The notes below the pieces were generated by a model, which saw only the letters and a list, made by a program, of their open reading frames with translations, ran no database searches and was not told the DNA's origin. Positions 36,634 to 49,800 of a stretch of DNA of 64,000 nt are shown piece after piece (within the stretch, counting starts at the first letter, position 1; each line of letters begins with the position of its first letter). Position numbers and translations under genes: made by a program. Where the stretch lies: contig JAMPIQ010000003.1 of NCBI GenBank assembly GCA_024699855.1, positions 3,968,001 to 4,032,000 of the forward strand. The letters run 5' to 3'. The stretch is from Aphelenchoides besseyi (Eukaryota; Nematoda; Chromadorea; Rhabditida; Aphelenchoididae).

Positions 36634-37860
36634 TTTCCAACAACAAAAAACTGCGAAGAAAACCGAACACCAAATACAGAACTGAACGAATGCAGAAGAA
36701 AAACTCGAAAAGCAGTTTCATTGTTCGTGTGTGATTTGCATCGTTCAAATCAGTGAATGAACTTGACCATCGAAAAGATCATCGCGTGGAAAACCGCCAA
36801 ATGATTCCGTTCGACCACGAACGTATCGGATATCGGGAATTCAATTAGTCGAAAGGAAGGTGGGCGAGGGAGTCGAATTTCGGTTCACGGTTGAAAGCTT
36901 TCACACGTTATTTTTATCAGTTGAACTTTTGATTCTGTGGACGAATTACTGCGCATCGATCGAGAACTCGATGTCCACGAAAAATTGCGGTCAAAAGACG
37001 AGACGTCAAAAGTTGTTCTCCACTTGTCACTTCGAGAATGTCCGCATTTCGCTCATGAACGCGAGGCCCGAGGACCTTTATCCCGGTTTACATGAAACGT
37101 TTCAATGGTTTGAACGTGGCACGGAACTTTGCATTTCGCTTGTTTCCGTTTGACCTTTTGCGTCATAAGCTTCACATTTTCGTGCTTTTACCTTTCTGTC
37201 GTGTCATCATTTTGAAATGTTTGAGGATACTCTCACTACTCGTCGAGTGGTAGCAACTCTTTCGGTATGTTAATTTTCGTGGGTGAAACGCCGAAGTTTC
37301 CGGAAAACAGGATGAAAAGCGACAGATCTCATCATAAGCGGTTGCATTGGACGTCCACTTTGCTTTTCAAATCCCCAAACCCAAAAAAAGATTAAAATGC
37401 GCATCGCCAACAAGTCAAAATATGACGAGGAAAAATAGTTTTTTTGAAGTTTTTTTGGCTTTTAATCTCGAAAGATTGGAAATCACGCGTCTTTCGTTCG
37501 AACGATTTCGATTGAAGGCCGCAAAAACTAGCTACTTCAATGTTGCTAATCATGTTTGCTTCTACGGAACTCGATTTGTTCTGCCAACTAATCCAAAGTT
37601 TTCGTTCAACAAGCTCTTGGCTTCGTTCAGCAACTGGTCCTCTTCAATCCTAGCGGTTTTTGTTTGAGGCCAATTCTCGTGAGACCAAATTGCGACAGTG
37701 CTCGAAAACTACCAAATTTGACTATTAGGTCCGATGTCTTAAGTTTCAAAGACTTGCAATCTTTTGGTTAGCAATTTAGCTCCGTTCTTCGTGTCGTTCT
37801 TCATGTTGACGAATCTATTGGTTTAGAGATTGAGATCATTATGTCAAGTGGTTGATTGAA
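36634..37860. other. Intergenic interval between two divergent genes
   Basis: Holds the upstream regions of the minus-strand membrane-protein gene and the plus-strand multi-PDZ gene. Open frames (36860-37153, 37347-37667) have no recognisable domain or splice partner. Confidence 0.5.
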
Positions 37861-40800
37861 ATGAAGAAACGACCTTTCAAATCAAGTCGTGAATCAAATG
37901 AAAGCAAACAGCAGTCAAGAGATCAACTCGCAACGCAAATTGAACCGAAAATTCCTGGTGAGTTGAACGCTCGAATTTGATTCTGCTCTTCAGACGATGA
38001 GAGGATTCGCGCTGTGCTTCGTGAGCTTCGCTTGAAGAACATCAACTTGGACGCGGGCCTGGAGCGCTTGGAGCGTCTGATTCACTCCGATGAACCGGAA
38101 AGCCGCAAATTCGTTGAGGAAATCAAACAGCAATCGAAGATCGGACGTAAAGGTAACTCCCGAACTGACGAAAATCACCATTCCACCGCAGATATTCGCG
38201 TTGAACTGGAAATCGAACGCTGCAAACTACACATCGTGCCACTGATCGCCGAGAAGATCGGTCCTCATCAGAAGCTCATTTTTGGGGCCGTGAACTTTCA
38301 AGACGGAAACTTTCCCGATCTCTACGTCAGCGGCGACTGTTCGTCATTGGCGATCGTCGGACCTCGTGGAATCAAAAAACGGTGAGCTCATTCTCGCGTC
38401 AACCGTCCAACCACGTAGCGAACTAACAACCACCGTATTCCAACGAACGTTTTTGCGTCCATTTCGCTTTTGCTTGCGCGACGATTTGGTTTCCCGAACG
38501 TAAATTTGCGTCCGGCAATTTGCCAAAACGAAATCTCGTCTTTGTTTCCCGACGGTTTCGAAATTAAATTTCGACGCACCTCCAAAACGCGGATTTTTAT
38601 TGAATTTTCCGCGCCGCGGATTTGAACCGCAAACGTTTTTTGTCCCGAATCCAATTGGCGCAAATCAATACGCTCGTTTATAACTCGCGGTCTTTTCATT
38701 GGGGAAGACGAGTGGACATTTTCGAAATTAACGCCCTTGAAGCCCCTGGGGTTTTGGGGTTTGTTTCGAACAAACTCATTTCCTAAACCACTACACGCCG
38801 CCTTTCTCTCGGTTCGGCTAATTAACTGAGCGGTTCCTGCAAAAGAGACGAGCGGCCACGTTTCGACTTGTTTTCGTCCATCGACCGTCGGCTATTGTGC
38901 TGATTGTTTCCTGCGCGTGCGTGGACGACCGTGATTATTAATTAGCCACCCACTTTTCGAGTGTTTGGAATTTCGGCGCTTCGAATTTTCTCGACTTTTG
39001 GCGTTTCACACTTTTTTGTTTGCTACCTTTGAGGAAAAGTGCGCAGCGGCCAAATTCTATTTTTCGTCCTCGTTTTTTGTCGTCTTTTTTCGAGTGAAGA
39101 CGAACGAAAAGAGTTGCCATCCTTCACAAACCACCTGCTGCTCGTTTCGAATGTGCCGTGCATTTTGCGTCCATTGGCACGTTTGGGTTTGTGCGCAAAA
39201 CAAAAATGCGTTGAAACAAATCGGAGATTACACGTCCGCCAAAATCGGATGTTTTGTTCTCGTGACTCAAAACCAATGTGAGAAATTTGACTGGGATGCT
39301 GAGTAGGAGGTTGTCGTCCTCTTCGTTCTGCACTTTGCGGTTTGTTCTGATCCTCAAATCCCGTTTGCAATTTTGTCGCATTTTTGCGTCGTCTCGTTTT
39401 CGGACGATGACCAAGTTTATACGCTTACCATTTAATCCAAGCAAAAAATGAATTTTGCCTTTCTGTCTTCGAGGTCTTTTGTCTTCTCGTCGCGTTTCTC
39501 TGCTCCCGTTTGATTATGTTTATTTTTTCGCTCCTTCAACTTCGCTCCATTTCGATGGTTGCAGAGCGACGTTGACAAAAACGTAAAAATTTGTTTACGC
39601 GCTTTCTCGCCGACATCGACACCGCAAATGAACACAAAAAGCGATTTCATAAAACAAGAAAGAATTCAGTTTGTTGACTCGCAGTAATTAAAACACGACT
39701 TCCACTCAAACGTGTCAACCGGACGTCCTTTCAAAAGATTGCGGTTGTCAGGTTCCGAAGGTGTCGAATGCGGCGATGATTACCTTTCAGTTTGATCTTC
39801 GTTTCTCCCTCTCGTCGCCACATGCTCTCGAATCCAAGCGGCCTTCGAGTCCAAACTCCTTCTCAAGGCATGTTTCCGCTCGATTCTGTGGACAAATCGG
39901 CTTCGAATTGACGAAAATTGGCAACTCGCTGAACGAACCCAACAGTCAACTTACTTTTTCTCCCTCGGGTCTTGTTGGTCAAAAGCAAAGTAGCGACAGT
40001 ATTTTGACCTCCGGGTATTCTATGCGTTTTTATGATTTGCAAAACGAGATTAATAGTCGACAGTACCATTTCTTTTATCCACGTGAACAGTCGACCACGT
40101 AGTGTTGCGCATTGCTGTTCTAAGATTTTAATTAACTCTAAATTGCCGTAACGGAAATTGCTTTTTTTGGCGCAATGAACAATTTTGGCTCTCGAATTGA
40201 CCTCGTGCGAATTTGCAAAGAGAATGTTTTAAATTTGAGATTTTAATCAACTACGATGTTTGTTGCCAAATTCATCGCTTTGCAGCTCAAGTTTCGTTCC
40301 CGAATTCACGAAGCTCACAATTTCCGCTGTCCATTTGCGTGTTTTAGTCTCGAAATTGTGCGTTGAATTTCAGAACCAACGGCGCTCTTCGGATTGCCGA
40401 TCACGTGGTTTCCATCAACAACCTTCTGGTTTCCGATCTTTTGCGGAACAGTCGAGCCGATGGCAGTGTTCCAGCGGCCGTTCGGTCTCTTCAGTTCGTC
40501 TATGCGTATTTGATCCAGGCCACTTCGGGGCCCAGCGCAACTCTTATTTTCGGTGTTCTTCGTGACACAGTCGATCCGATCATGGCGGTAAGTCAACAAA
40601 GAAAGAGTACGGATCTCGAGTGTGGAAGAACGGACAGACGGTTTGACGACAGGAGCGAGTAATTCGATAGGACGGTGGGCGGCTTATGATCAGCAGCCGA
40701 TTGGTTTTCGCGGTTGTTTTCAGTTGTTGGCATTTTCTTCGTTAGTCGAGAAAGAGCACGTTCTTTAGGCTCCCGACGGAATTTTCGTCTTTTCGAGACC

Positions 40801-43800
40801 GTTCATTGCGCATTAATCGGCATTGTTACGGTTTCTACTCATTTACTTCAATGGCTTTTCATTTCCGTTCGTTACGTTCGACCAACTCTCCAGTCTTTCG
40901 AGTCCATTGATGGAAGTGGCGTTGGATGCGTTCTTTCGCTGATTATTAGCCGGAATGTTGACATGTGCTTAGAATGCAATTAAAAGCCAAATTCAGTGTG
41001 TTGATTTTGTTTTGTTCCCTTGAGTCGTTATCACGCAACCGCTGTCCATGCAAACACATGAGTTTGTTCAAAATAACGAGTTTTCAATCTACCACTTTTT
41101 GCTTACCCTCGTTTTCACATACCAACGAACATGGAGAGTAGTGGATATCCGGCAATATCTTCGTCTTTCACTAACCTCTAAGCGTGGGAACGTTCAACGA
41201 ACTTTGCAACCAACTCGATGAGATTTTCTGCCTTCGCACCCTCAACCCAATTTCATTTTGCGCATCTCGAACGGCATTCATGAGCAAAACATTCGACAAA
41301 CATTCCCATATCATAATCGCGTTTCGGTTTGAAAGGTTCTCGTCTAATTTCTTTGGTGCGAGTTTAGAATGCGGTTTCTGAATTGGCGAAGACGACAAAA
41401 AAACGAAAAGACATCGGCTAACGGTGATCTCAATCGAGCTCATTCTCCATTCAATGCTGTTGCAATTCATGGAGTTACAGCCGCTGGAGCGGTTTCGGTG
41501 CCTGGCGGTTTGGTTCCCGAAATAACTTCGGATGATGATTCCTCTTCAACTGGTCCCTATACGCCTTCAACTTCCACTGCAACAACCGCTCGTCGTATTC
41601 CGTCCGTCATTAACGGAAGCTCAATGAAATCGAAAGCTCGTCGTAAAACATCAAGAGTCTCGTTTCAACTTGGTCCCGTAGTTAATGAATTGCCCGAAAA
41701 GGCGCAATCCGAAGGTGGATCGGTGCGGTTCGTGAAGCCCACGATTAAGCTGCCCAATGGCAATGTTGTTGTTCGCACCGCTCATCCACCGGCAATCATC
41801 GAGAACTTCGATGCGGAATCTTATATCGCTTATGTCGTCAAGGTCTGCAGTTCTCAGTCGTCCAATATAATCTTATCGTTTCGTTCTTTTGTAACTCCGA
41901 TTGTTTTAGCTAACTGGCGATTTGACTCAAGTTGAGTTGATACATTTGCCCAACGATCGCGAAAGCGGATTGGGTTTTGGAATCGTTGGCGGTGCATCGA
42001 CGGGTGTTGTGATCAAAACGATTTTACCGGGAAGTGCAGCGGACAAAGTAAGTCGATTCATTCAACGTGGAATCAATTTTTCAGGATGGAAGACTGAAGG
42101 CCGGAGATCGATTGCTTCAAATTGGACGAATCAACGTGCAAGGAATGTCGAGTCAACAAGTGGCCACGTTGTTACGACAACACGACGATGTAATTGAGTT
42201 GATTGTCGGTCGACCGATTAGTTTGAATGAGCAAGATAACGTGGATACTGCTAGTAAGTCATTTTGTATTCTTGATGTTTTTGATTTCGCATTGTGTTCA
42301 CTTCTTTTTATATGCCAAACAATTGACGTGTCCATAGGAATTAATCCCTCAGATTTTGTCGGTATTCGAAATTGGCTCTCGGACCGCCCGCTTTAATTAT
42401 TCTCTACGGTCTTTTATGTTTATAACTCCTTTTTTGCTTCTTCATTCCCACCATCTAAATGGGCAATTTGTTTTGTGACGTTCAGTTACACGAATCCCAT
42501 CGAACTCGTCGCATAGTTCGCTTTCCAATAGCTGGTTCGAATGAAACGAATTGCATGAAGATCGAAGTGAGGGCTCTTGGTTGCATGGTTACGTTTTTGG
42601 CAATTTTTCAACAAAAGAGCCGTTCACTCGTATTCTTTTGTTTCTGAGATTCCGCGCGTTAAAGACCAACTTTCAAGTTCAACGGTTTCAATTCGAAACG
42701 AAAACTCACGACTTTAAGAACCAACGCGAATCCACGATCTTTGTTGATTGAAACCCTATGGTTTCGAAACGTCGTTGAACGAATTCGTTTTTCGATTTGC
42801 TGCGAGTTTGTCCAATTTGCGTGTTCCAGTGACTGCAATCCGAAAATTCGCTCCACATGAAAGCAGAGAACTTTTCCACAGGGTCGATGCCAACAACAAC
42901 AAAAGACGAAGCGAAAGCAAATTTGAGCGTGAACGAAAAGTCCGAGGACATAAGAAAGGCGTCTAATGGCCATAAGGATGAGAAGCGAGAAGGGTGAGTA
43001 AGCGAGAAAAATATGCGACTACGCTGTAAAATACCGAGCTTCCGTTCTCGAAAAGTGTAGGCGGGAACGTTTTTGTCATCTTTTAAAAAACTACTGAATT
43101 ATTCAAGTTTTGACGTTTCTTGCGTTTCTGATCGTGTCCGATAATCTCGTACGAACTGGGCACCTTGGGCTTTGCCAACGCTTCAAAAGTCTCGTGGTTG
43201 ATGGGCAGTTTTATGAAATCGCATTGACAGGTGTGAGGAATTGACATCCACCGCAAAACGAAAAGTTGTTTTCTGAATGCGTTCTACACGATTCGTATCT
43301 TGTAAACTTTCGTTCATGTTTTCTTCCACTTCAAATCGTCTGGACACGCGGATTTCCGTTTGACTCGTGTTCAACGTTTTTGGTCTCATGAATTTTCTAA
43401 TCTCCAGGGACCGAAATTAACACTTTCGTGGCGATAATGTTCGACAGTTGTTTTAGTATTTCAAAGGCTCTAGTTTTACGACTCATAATCCAGTTTTTAT
43501 TCGATTTAAACTTAAATGTCGATTACACTTTTGACCTCGTGGATACATGACAGCTGACTAGTGAACGTCTGCTGTTTATGATTTTGAGTTCGTTTATCAT
43601 ATTTGTTGTTTCATGTTCTCTGCAGCCTTTTTTCTTTTAAACTGTGAATTTATAGCCCGGTGGACGATGGGAACGAAAACGGCTCTAACACCTGCAACAT
43701 TGGAAGAACACATTCAAAGTCGCATTGCTGCTGCTGCTGCCGCAGCGAATCGAGAATCCGATACCACATCAAATGAATTAGTCAATCCCACCACCGAGAC

Positions 43801-46800
43801 TACAGAAGCGATTATCGAAAATGGAAAGGAGGAAACGAGCAAGAAAGAATCCGGCAACTCACTCAACTGTCAATCCCAACAGCTTCCGTCAAGTTCGGAT
43901 TCGAAACAGTCCGGTGTGCCAGTGAGTCGAACGAACAGCACTCATCCATCGAAATCACCGTCAACTGAGCGTCCAATGTCGCTGAAATCACTACAGGAGA
44001 TGGTAGGTTCTATATAGCAGTTGCAATTGAAATAAGCGTTTTAGGCGTTGACAACATTCTGCAGCGAAAATTGGGTTCAAGATAAATACGAGATTGTCCA
44101 GGTGGAATTAGACCGCGATCCGACATTAGGTCTGGGAATAACGGTGGCCGGTTATGTGCACAAAAAAGGTAAGAGAACATCAGTTCCATTCGCCTACGCG
44201 TTTCATGCAATTAATTTTCGGTCTTGATCCCCGCGGCTCCTCAATTTATGTCGCGCGGTCTCCTCATGCCAATTTGTCCTCCGACCGAGTTTCGAATTCA
44301 TTCAATTTGCCAATTCTCATTCCGTGCTCTACGAGCCTCTTTTACGTCAATTTCTATTTTTGAATCAATTGAAATAATCATCTTGTTACGCTCCGGAACT
44401 CGTTTTTGATCTTCGAGAGTTTGACCAAAATTCAACCTCGTTTTTCCGGGTCTGTGATTCGATAACCGCGAAAAGAAGTTCCATAAAAAGTAGATGCGCA
44501 CTCTCGACTTCGGACAAATCGAATCAACGGCCACCGACTTCGCGGTCATCAGAAAACTCGAAAGTCGAAGAAAACGGCGACCTTTTGGCGTCAGAATTCG
44601 TTCGTAATTCGAATGGACGTCCGCTGGTTCAAACACGTGCCTTCAACTCACTTCTTCTGGCCGTTTAGGTTCGAGTGAATTCATTTCGATCGAAATTGCA
44701 TGAAATCGAATTTTGCGGATTTGTTTTGGAGCATTTAAATTGCAGTCTCTTCAATCGGAATCTCGAACTTTTCCATTTCAATCCACTCGTTTTCAGAAGA
44801 AATTACCGGAATCTTCGTCAAGTCGCTCGTTCCAAACTCGTCGGCCCACTTGTCCAAGAGCATTCAGGTTCACGATCTGATTATCGAAGTCAACGACCGA
44901 AGTTTGGAGAAACGAAAACATGCCGATGCAGTTCGAATGCTGGTCAAATCGGGCCCTAAAGCACGACTTCGAATGATTCGTTTCCATCCCGAATCACCTC
45001 AAGCAGTGTGTTTGAAAATGCTGCACGAACAAGTAAGTTAGATGGCCACTTCTTGTTTATTTTGCTCAGGAATCTGCAACCCACGTTCGTGATGTTCAAT
45101 CGAATTTAATTGACTACAAAAAATATTGGGAGACAAAGTTGGGTTCCGATTACGAGATCGTGCAGGTCGATTTGATTCCCGATAAACACCAAGATGAAGA
45201 TGCGGGCTTGGGGCTTTCATTGGAAGGAACGGTCGACATCGTCAATGGTGCGAGTCTCTGTCCACATCACTACATTGAATCACTACGAAAAGATGGTCCG
45301 GCATCTAAGACGGGTCTTTTAAAAGCGGGTGACGAACTACTTCAAGTAAGCTATTAAGTCCAAACTTTTCAATGTGCTTTCAATTAAGGTCAACGAATCG
45401 ATTTTGTTTTCTGAATCACATGTTACAGTTCGACAAGAGTTGGGCAAAGCGGCTACGGCAGCAACTGAGCGCGGTGGTGAAGTTCGTTTATTTTTATGTC
45501 GGAAAGCGCAACAAGCAGTCAATTTGTACATGCCAAGTCCACAGCAATCACTTCCATTAGCATATCCACTTCTTGCGGCAGCGCACGATGATCGTCTTTT
45601 CAAAGCGAAATCCGAATTCACTTTAACAACAACCGTCGATTCTGAAGGCGTGTTTTTTCGTTCGGTGAGAGAGTTTGTTTGTTCTTGTAATCAGAAGTTC
45701 ACAGTTGGCAAAAAAGTTACGATCCCGATCACTTGAACAATTGAGTGGTTTGGCAATTTGGAATTGTGTTCCCATAGTCGTGTGTCTGGAGAAAGATTCA
45801 CGCGGTTTGGGCTTTTCGATCATCGACTATCAGGTAGAGAAATTTGAAGGAATTGAAACTATTGAAAAGTTAGGACCCTCTTCATCATAATGAATCGGTT
45901 ATTGTGGTTCGAAGTCTGGTTCCCGGTGGAGTAGCTCAAGCCGACGGTCGAATTGTTCCAGGAGATCGATTGTTGTTTGTGAATTCCGAGGACTTGTCGA
46001 GCAGTACTCTACAACACGCCGTAGAAGTGTTAAAAGCAGCACCTTCTGGTTTGGTTCGTATTGGAATCGGTAAGTTGATGTCGTGGGTTTTCTCCGCAAT
46101 TTGTTTTCTTGAACAAACTTGAACGTAAATCACGTAATAACACTAAATGGCTGTTTTTTAGCGAAGCCGGTGCCCATTAATGAGGTCAGTTGGTTTTCAA
46201 ATAATCCCAAGAAAAAGTGTAACGATCGTTACGACACATTTTGAGGTGCAAAACTCGGGGTGTGAAAGAACGACGTCAAAAGTCGAAAGAGTGGATTGAT
46301 TAATGACTTTTCGTTCATAAGATTGACTAGAAATGTTCTTTTGGTTCATCTTCAACTTGGTCTTAAATTTATGTTTATAAGCAGTTTTGGTTGCGTATTT
46401 TATTGTGGGGTTAGAAAAACAACTGAGAACGAGTGAATGATCTCGTGAGTAATCCGATTTGAAGGTTACTAACGACAACAAAAAAATTGTTCGCTTGTTC
46501 CGATCATTCAACCGACCGTCGTTTTGTTTTGAAACCCACAAGTCAATGGTCGATGTTGGATGGGGATAAATGGAGAGCTAACCGTTTTTTGGGTTCCTTA
46601 TCTTCCCATCAACATACGCGCCGTTTCCAGCCCACGAACCCGAAAAGATGTTGGAAACCACAAAAATGCGCCTCAGTTTTTGTTTGTATCACATTCTTTT
46701 CGGGTTCAAGTGCTTGGCACAATTGTTTTGCAATAATCCTCGTTCGGGCTGTTGGGAAGGTGGAAACAGGATGGTAAACGTCTACGTGAATTGGCAATTT

Positions 46801-49800
46801 TTATTGTTTTCTTTCTTTCAAGAATGCTGCTGAAGCGGAAATGAAACGAAAATTCAAGTCCTCTGCCAACCAACAACCATCTCGACTGTTTCTCCTTCGA
46901 GTTAAATTCTCCTGTCAAATTGAAATTTGCGTTACGACAACTTCAAGCTAAAGAATGATGAGCCGTAGAAATTAAGAAAGAAATGTCGTCGTCGATTAGC
47001 AGCCCGAGACGTTCAATCCTGCAATTTGCTTCCGACTAAGAGTGCAAACATCGAGTTTCCAATTTTGGCTTCATGCTGCAGAATATTTCTCGTAAATTTG
47101 CTTCTTTAGCTCAATCATTCTGACCACTTGCCAATAATCACTCCGTCCGAACGTCTCTTGGCCAAAGGGACCTCTCCACGAACTCGTCGCAAACGTTTAG
47201 CTTTGGGTTCTGATGGTCAATTAAACGGGTCACATCTCCTCGATACAAACACATTAGCTTCTGGAACATCGTCACAAGAAGAAGTGTGGATCGGTGCCGA
47301 TTTGTATCGTCGACTGAATCCTCAGGTGAGTTCGAATAAAGAAAAACGCGTTTCCTAGACTATGATTCACAATGGGAATTCTTTCAAATATTTTTAGTTG
47401 TATTTTCCGTCCTCTGGAAGTGGAACACCGACAACACCGCGAAGCCATTGCTCAATGTTCTCTTGGACTCCTTGTTCGAGTCGATCGGTATCGCCGGTTG
47501 GTTCGCCGGTCTCGTTGAAAGGCTCTTGGTCTTACGATGTGGTCAATTTGCCGTCACATTTGGAGCGTTCGATAAAAATAATGAAAGGAGCATTACCGTT
47601 GGGAATTGTAATTGATGCAGATGTTGACAAATCAATCAACGGTTGTGTCGTCAAATCGATATGTTCCAAGAAAGCCGTTGGACGTGATGGTCGAATTCAA
47701 GTGAGTTGATTGAAATAAGCGTATGATTTGTTTTGGTTAAAGGTTGGTGATTACATTGTTCGAATGAATACCGAGAGCCTACGAAATGTAACAAATGCGC
47801 AGGCACGAACAATCCTGAAACGAACAAACCTAATCGGAACTCAATGCAAGTAAGTCAGTTCGGTTTCTGATCACTGGGATATCGTAATAGTACACTATGC
47901 TTGTGTAAAGAAACTATTTTTGATATCAACTCTTTCTATCGACATAAACGTCTCGTTTCTGTCACTCAACTTTTGTTCCACCAATGTAACGAGTTGACGG
48001 AAGGGTGGGGAAGAAGTAGAAGCGTTTAGTGCACATCTTTGGGGTTGAAGGGAAATTAGCATCCTTCCGCTAAAACCGCGTTTTTTCAGCCTCAGCTACA
48101 TCACAGCATCTGATGCGAGAATTTGGCGGCAACACATTCACCGTGACTCCGAACCTCAACCTCCAGTCGTCAATCGTCTCTCACCAAAGTGAGTTGTTTG
48201 GCCACGCCCGCAGGGCAATGTCGCATTTTTTGACTTCATTTTCATATTTGATGCGCCTCGGAAATTGGCCGCACTTTTTTGGACTTCAGTGGGGTCCTTG
48301 TTTCGTTTATTAGACCTCCAAATTTGATATCAATTCTCGGTTTCTAGAGTCTTTCCGAAATTCTACCAAAGTCCGTTTCTGAGTCGTCGAAACGATCAGA
48401 TGACCCCAAGAGCCATGGCGCTGCGTAATCAATTATCACAAGATTCATTCGACGAACGAATTATGCCATGTACTTCGACAGCTGAATCGTGCAGATATCC
48501 GAACGACGAACTGACACAAACGACGTTGTCTCAACTCAGCGAAGATTGTCGGAAGCGAATGGATGAGTTGGCTGAAGAGTTTGTGAGGGTAAGTTGAACA
48601 GCAGTTTTTTGGCAACAAAAATTGCATCGGTGCGGAGATGTCAACTCTGTGGAATTTTTGGGTCAAAATAGAAAATGAATCGTCATTTTTGTTTGAGTTT
48701 TTCGACCATCCCTAAGGGCAATCAATTTCGCTCAATCCCTGCGAAGGCTCGGAATTGACATTTGGCTTTTTTTGCAATGACCGTTTTTAGTTTGTCACCA
48801 AACCGGAAAGCAAAGACTAGTCGTCTTAATGAAAAAGCGAATTAAGTTTGGGAAGCAAAATGTTCATTTTGTTTTTCTGCGTATTCAATCTTCTCAGTTC
48901 CGGCTATGAAAGTGTAACAAGAATCGACTTTTAGGGCGTTCTAGAGGGATCGGCCGCAGAACTTGCCGCCTACTACAGAACACCCGATTGGAGTTCGGGG
49001 AAACAACGTGAAGCTCAACAGAGACGACTATCGGAGCAATCAAAAAAGTCCGAGACGTCTTCGAAGATTGTAAATTACCACTCAATTTGATTTGAAAATT
49101 GGAGAGTTTTAGGGCAATCGTGTGCGAATGAAAACGCCGAAACAATCAATGGACGAAGAAGATCGAAGTCAATCCTCACCACTACCTTCTCCGCCGCCTA
49201 TGGAGATGATGACTCCACCGACGCTGGCAAAGAGTGTGAAGATTGACGAATCATCGAACACTTCTGCTCCTTCAAACATCGAACTACCTCGTAAGCCTTC
49301 AAATGGCGATCTTGTGCACAACAGACAGCAAACTGAAGAAACAGAAACTCGAAAACATCCGAACGTCAAATCACTTCCTTCCGTCGATACAATCACTTCC
49401 ACAACTTCGAGCATAAATCGTGACGAGCAAACAACGAGTTCAAGTCAAACAGCAAAGCGGCGAAGTAATTTTTGGGGTGATGCACGTAATGTTGTTTTGA
49501 ATCGCGAGCCACATGAGACATTTGGTGAGTAGCTGATCGAACTCACGAAATAACTCTTTTCTAGGAATTAGTATTGTTGGCGGCCGAGTGGAAGTCAGTC
49601 AAAAAGGCGGATTACCGGGTACGTTTATCTTAAATCATCGCAAATTGATGTAGCCGATTTAAGGAAATGGATCAACCGTTTCGGGAATTTTCATTAAATC
49701 CGTTCTACCCGATTCACCAGCCGGTCGATCCTCCAAGATGTTCATGGGTGATCGTGTGATCAGTGTCAACGATGTGGATCTTCGGAATGCAACTCACGAA

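Noticed and set aside
38604..38640. tRNA gene on the minus strand in the PDZ-gene intron
   Set aside because: Only a B-box-like GGTTCAAATCC with a paired T stem; no A box, anticodon arm or acceptor stem at proper positions.
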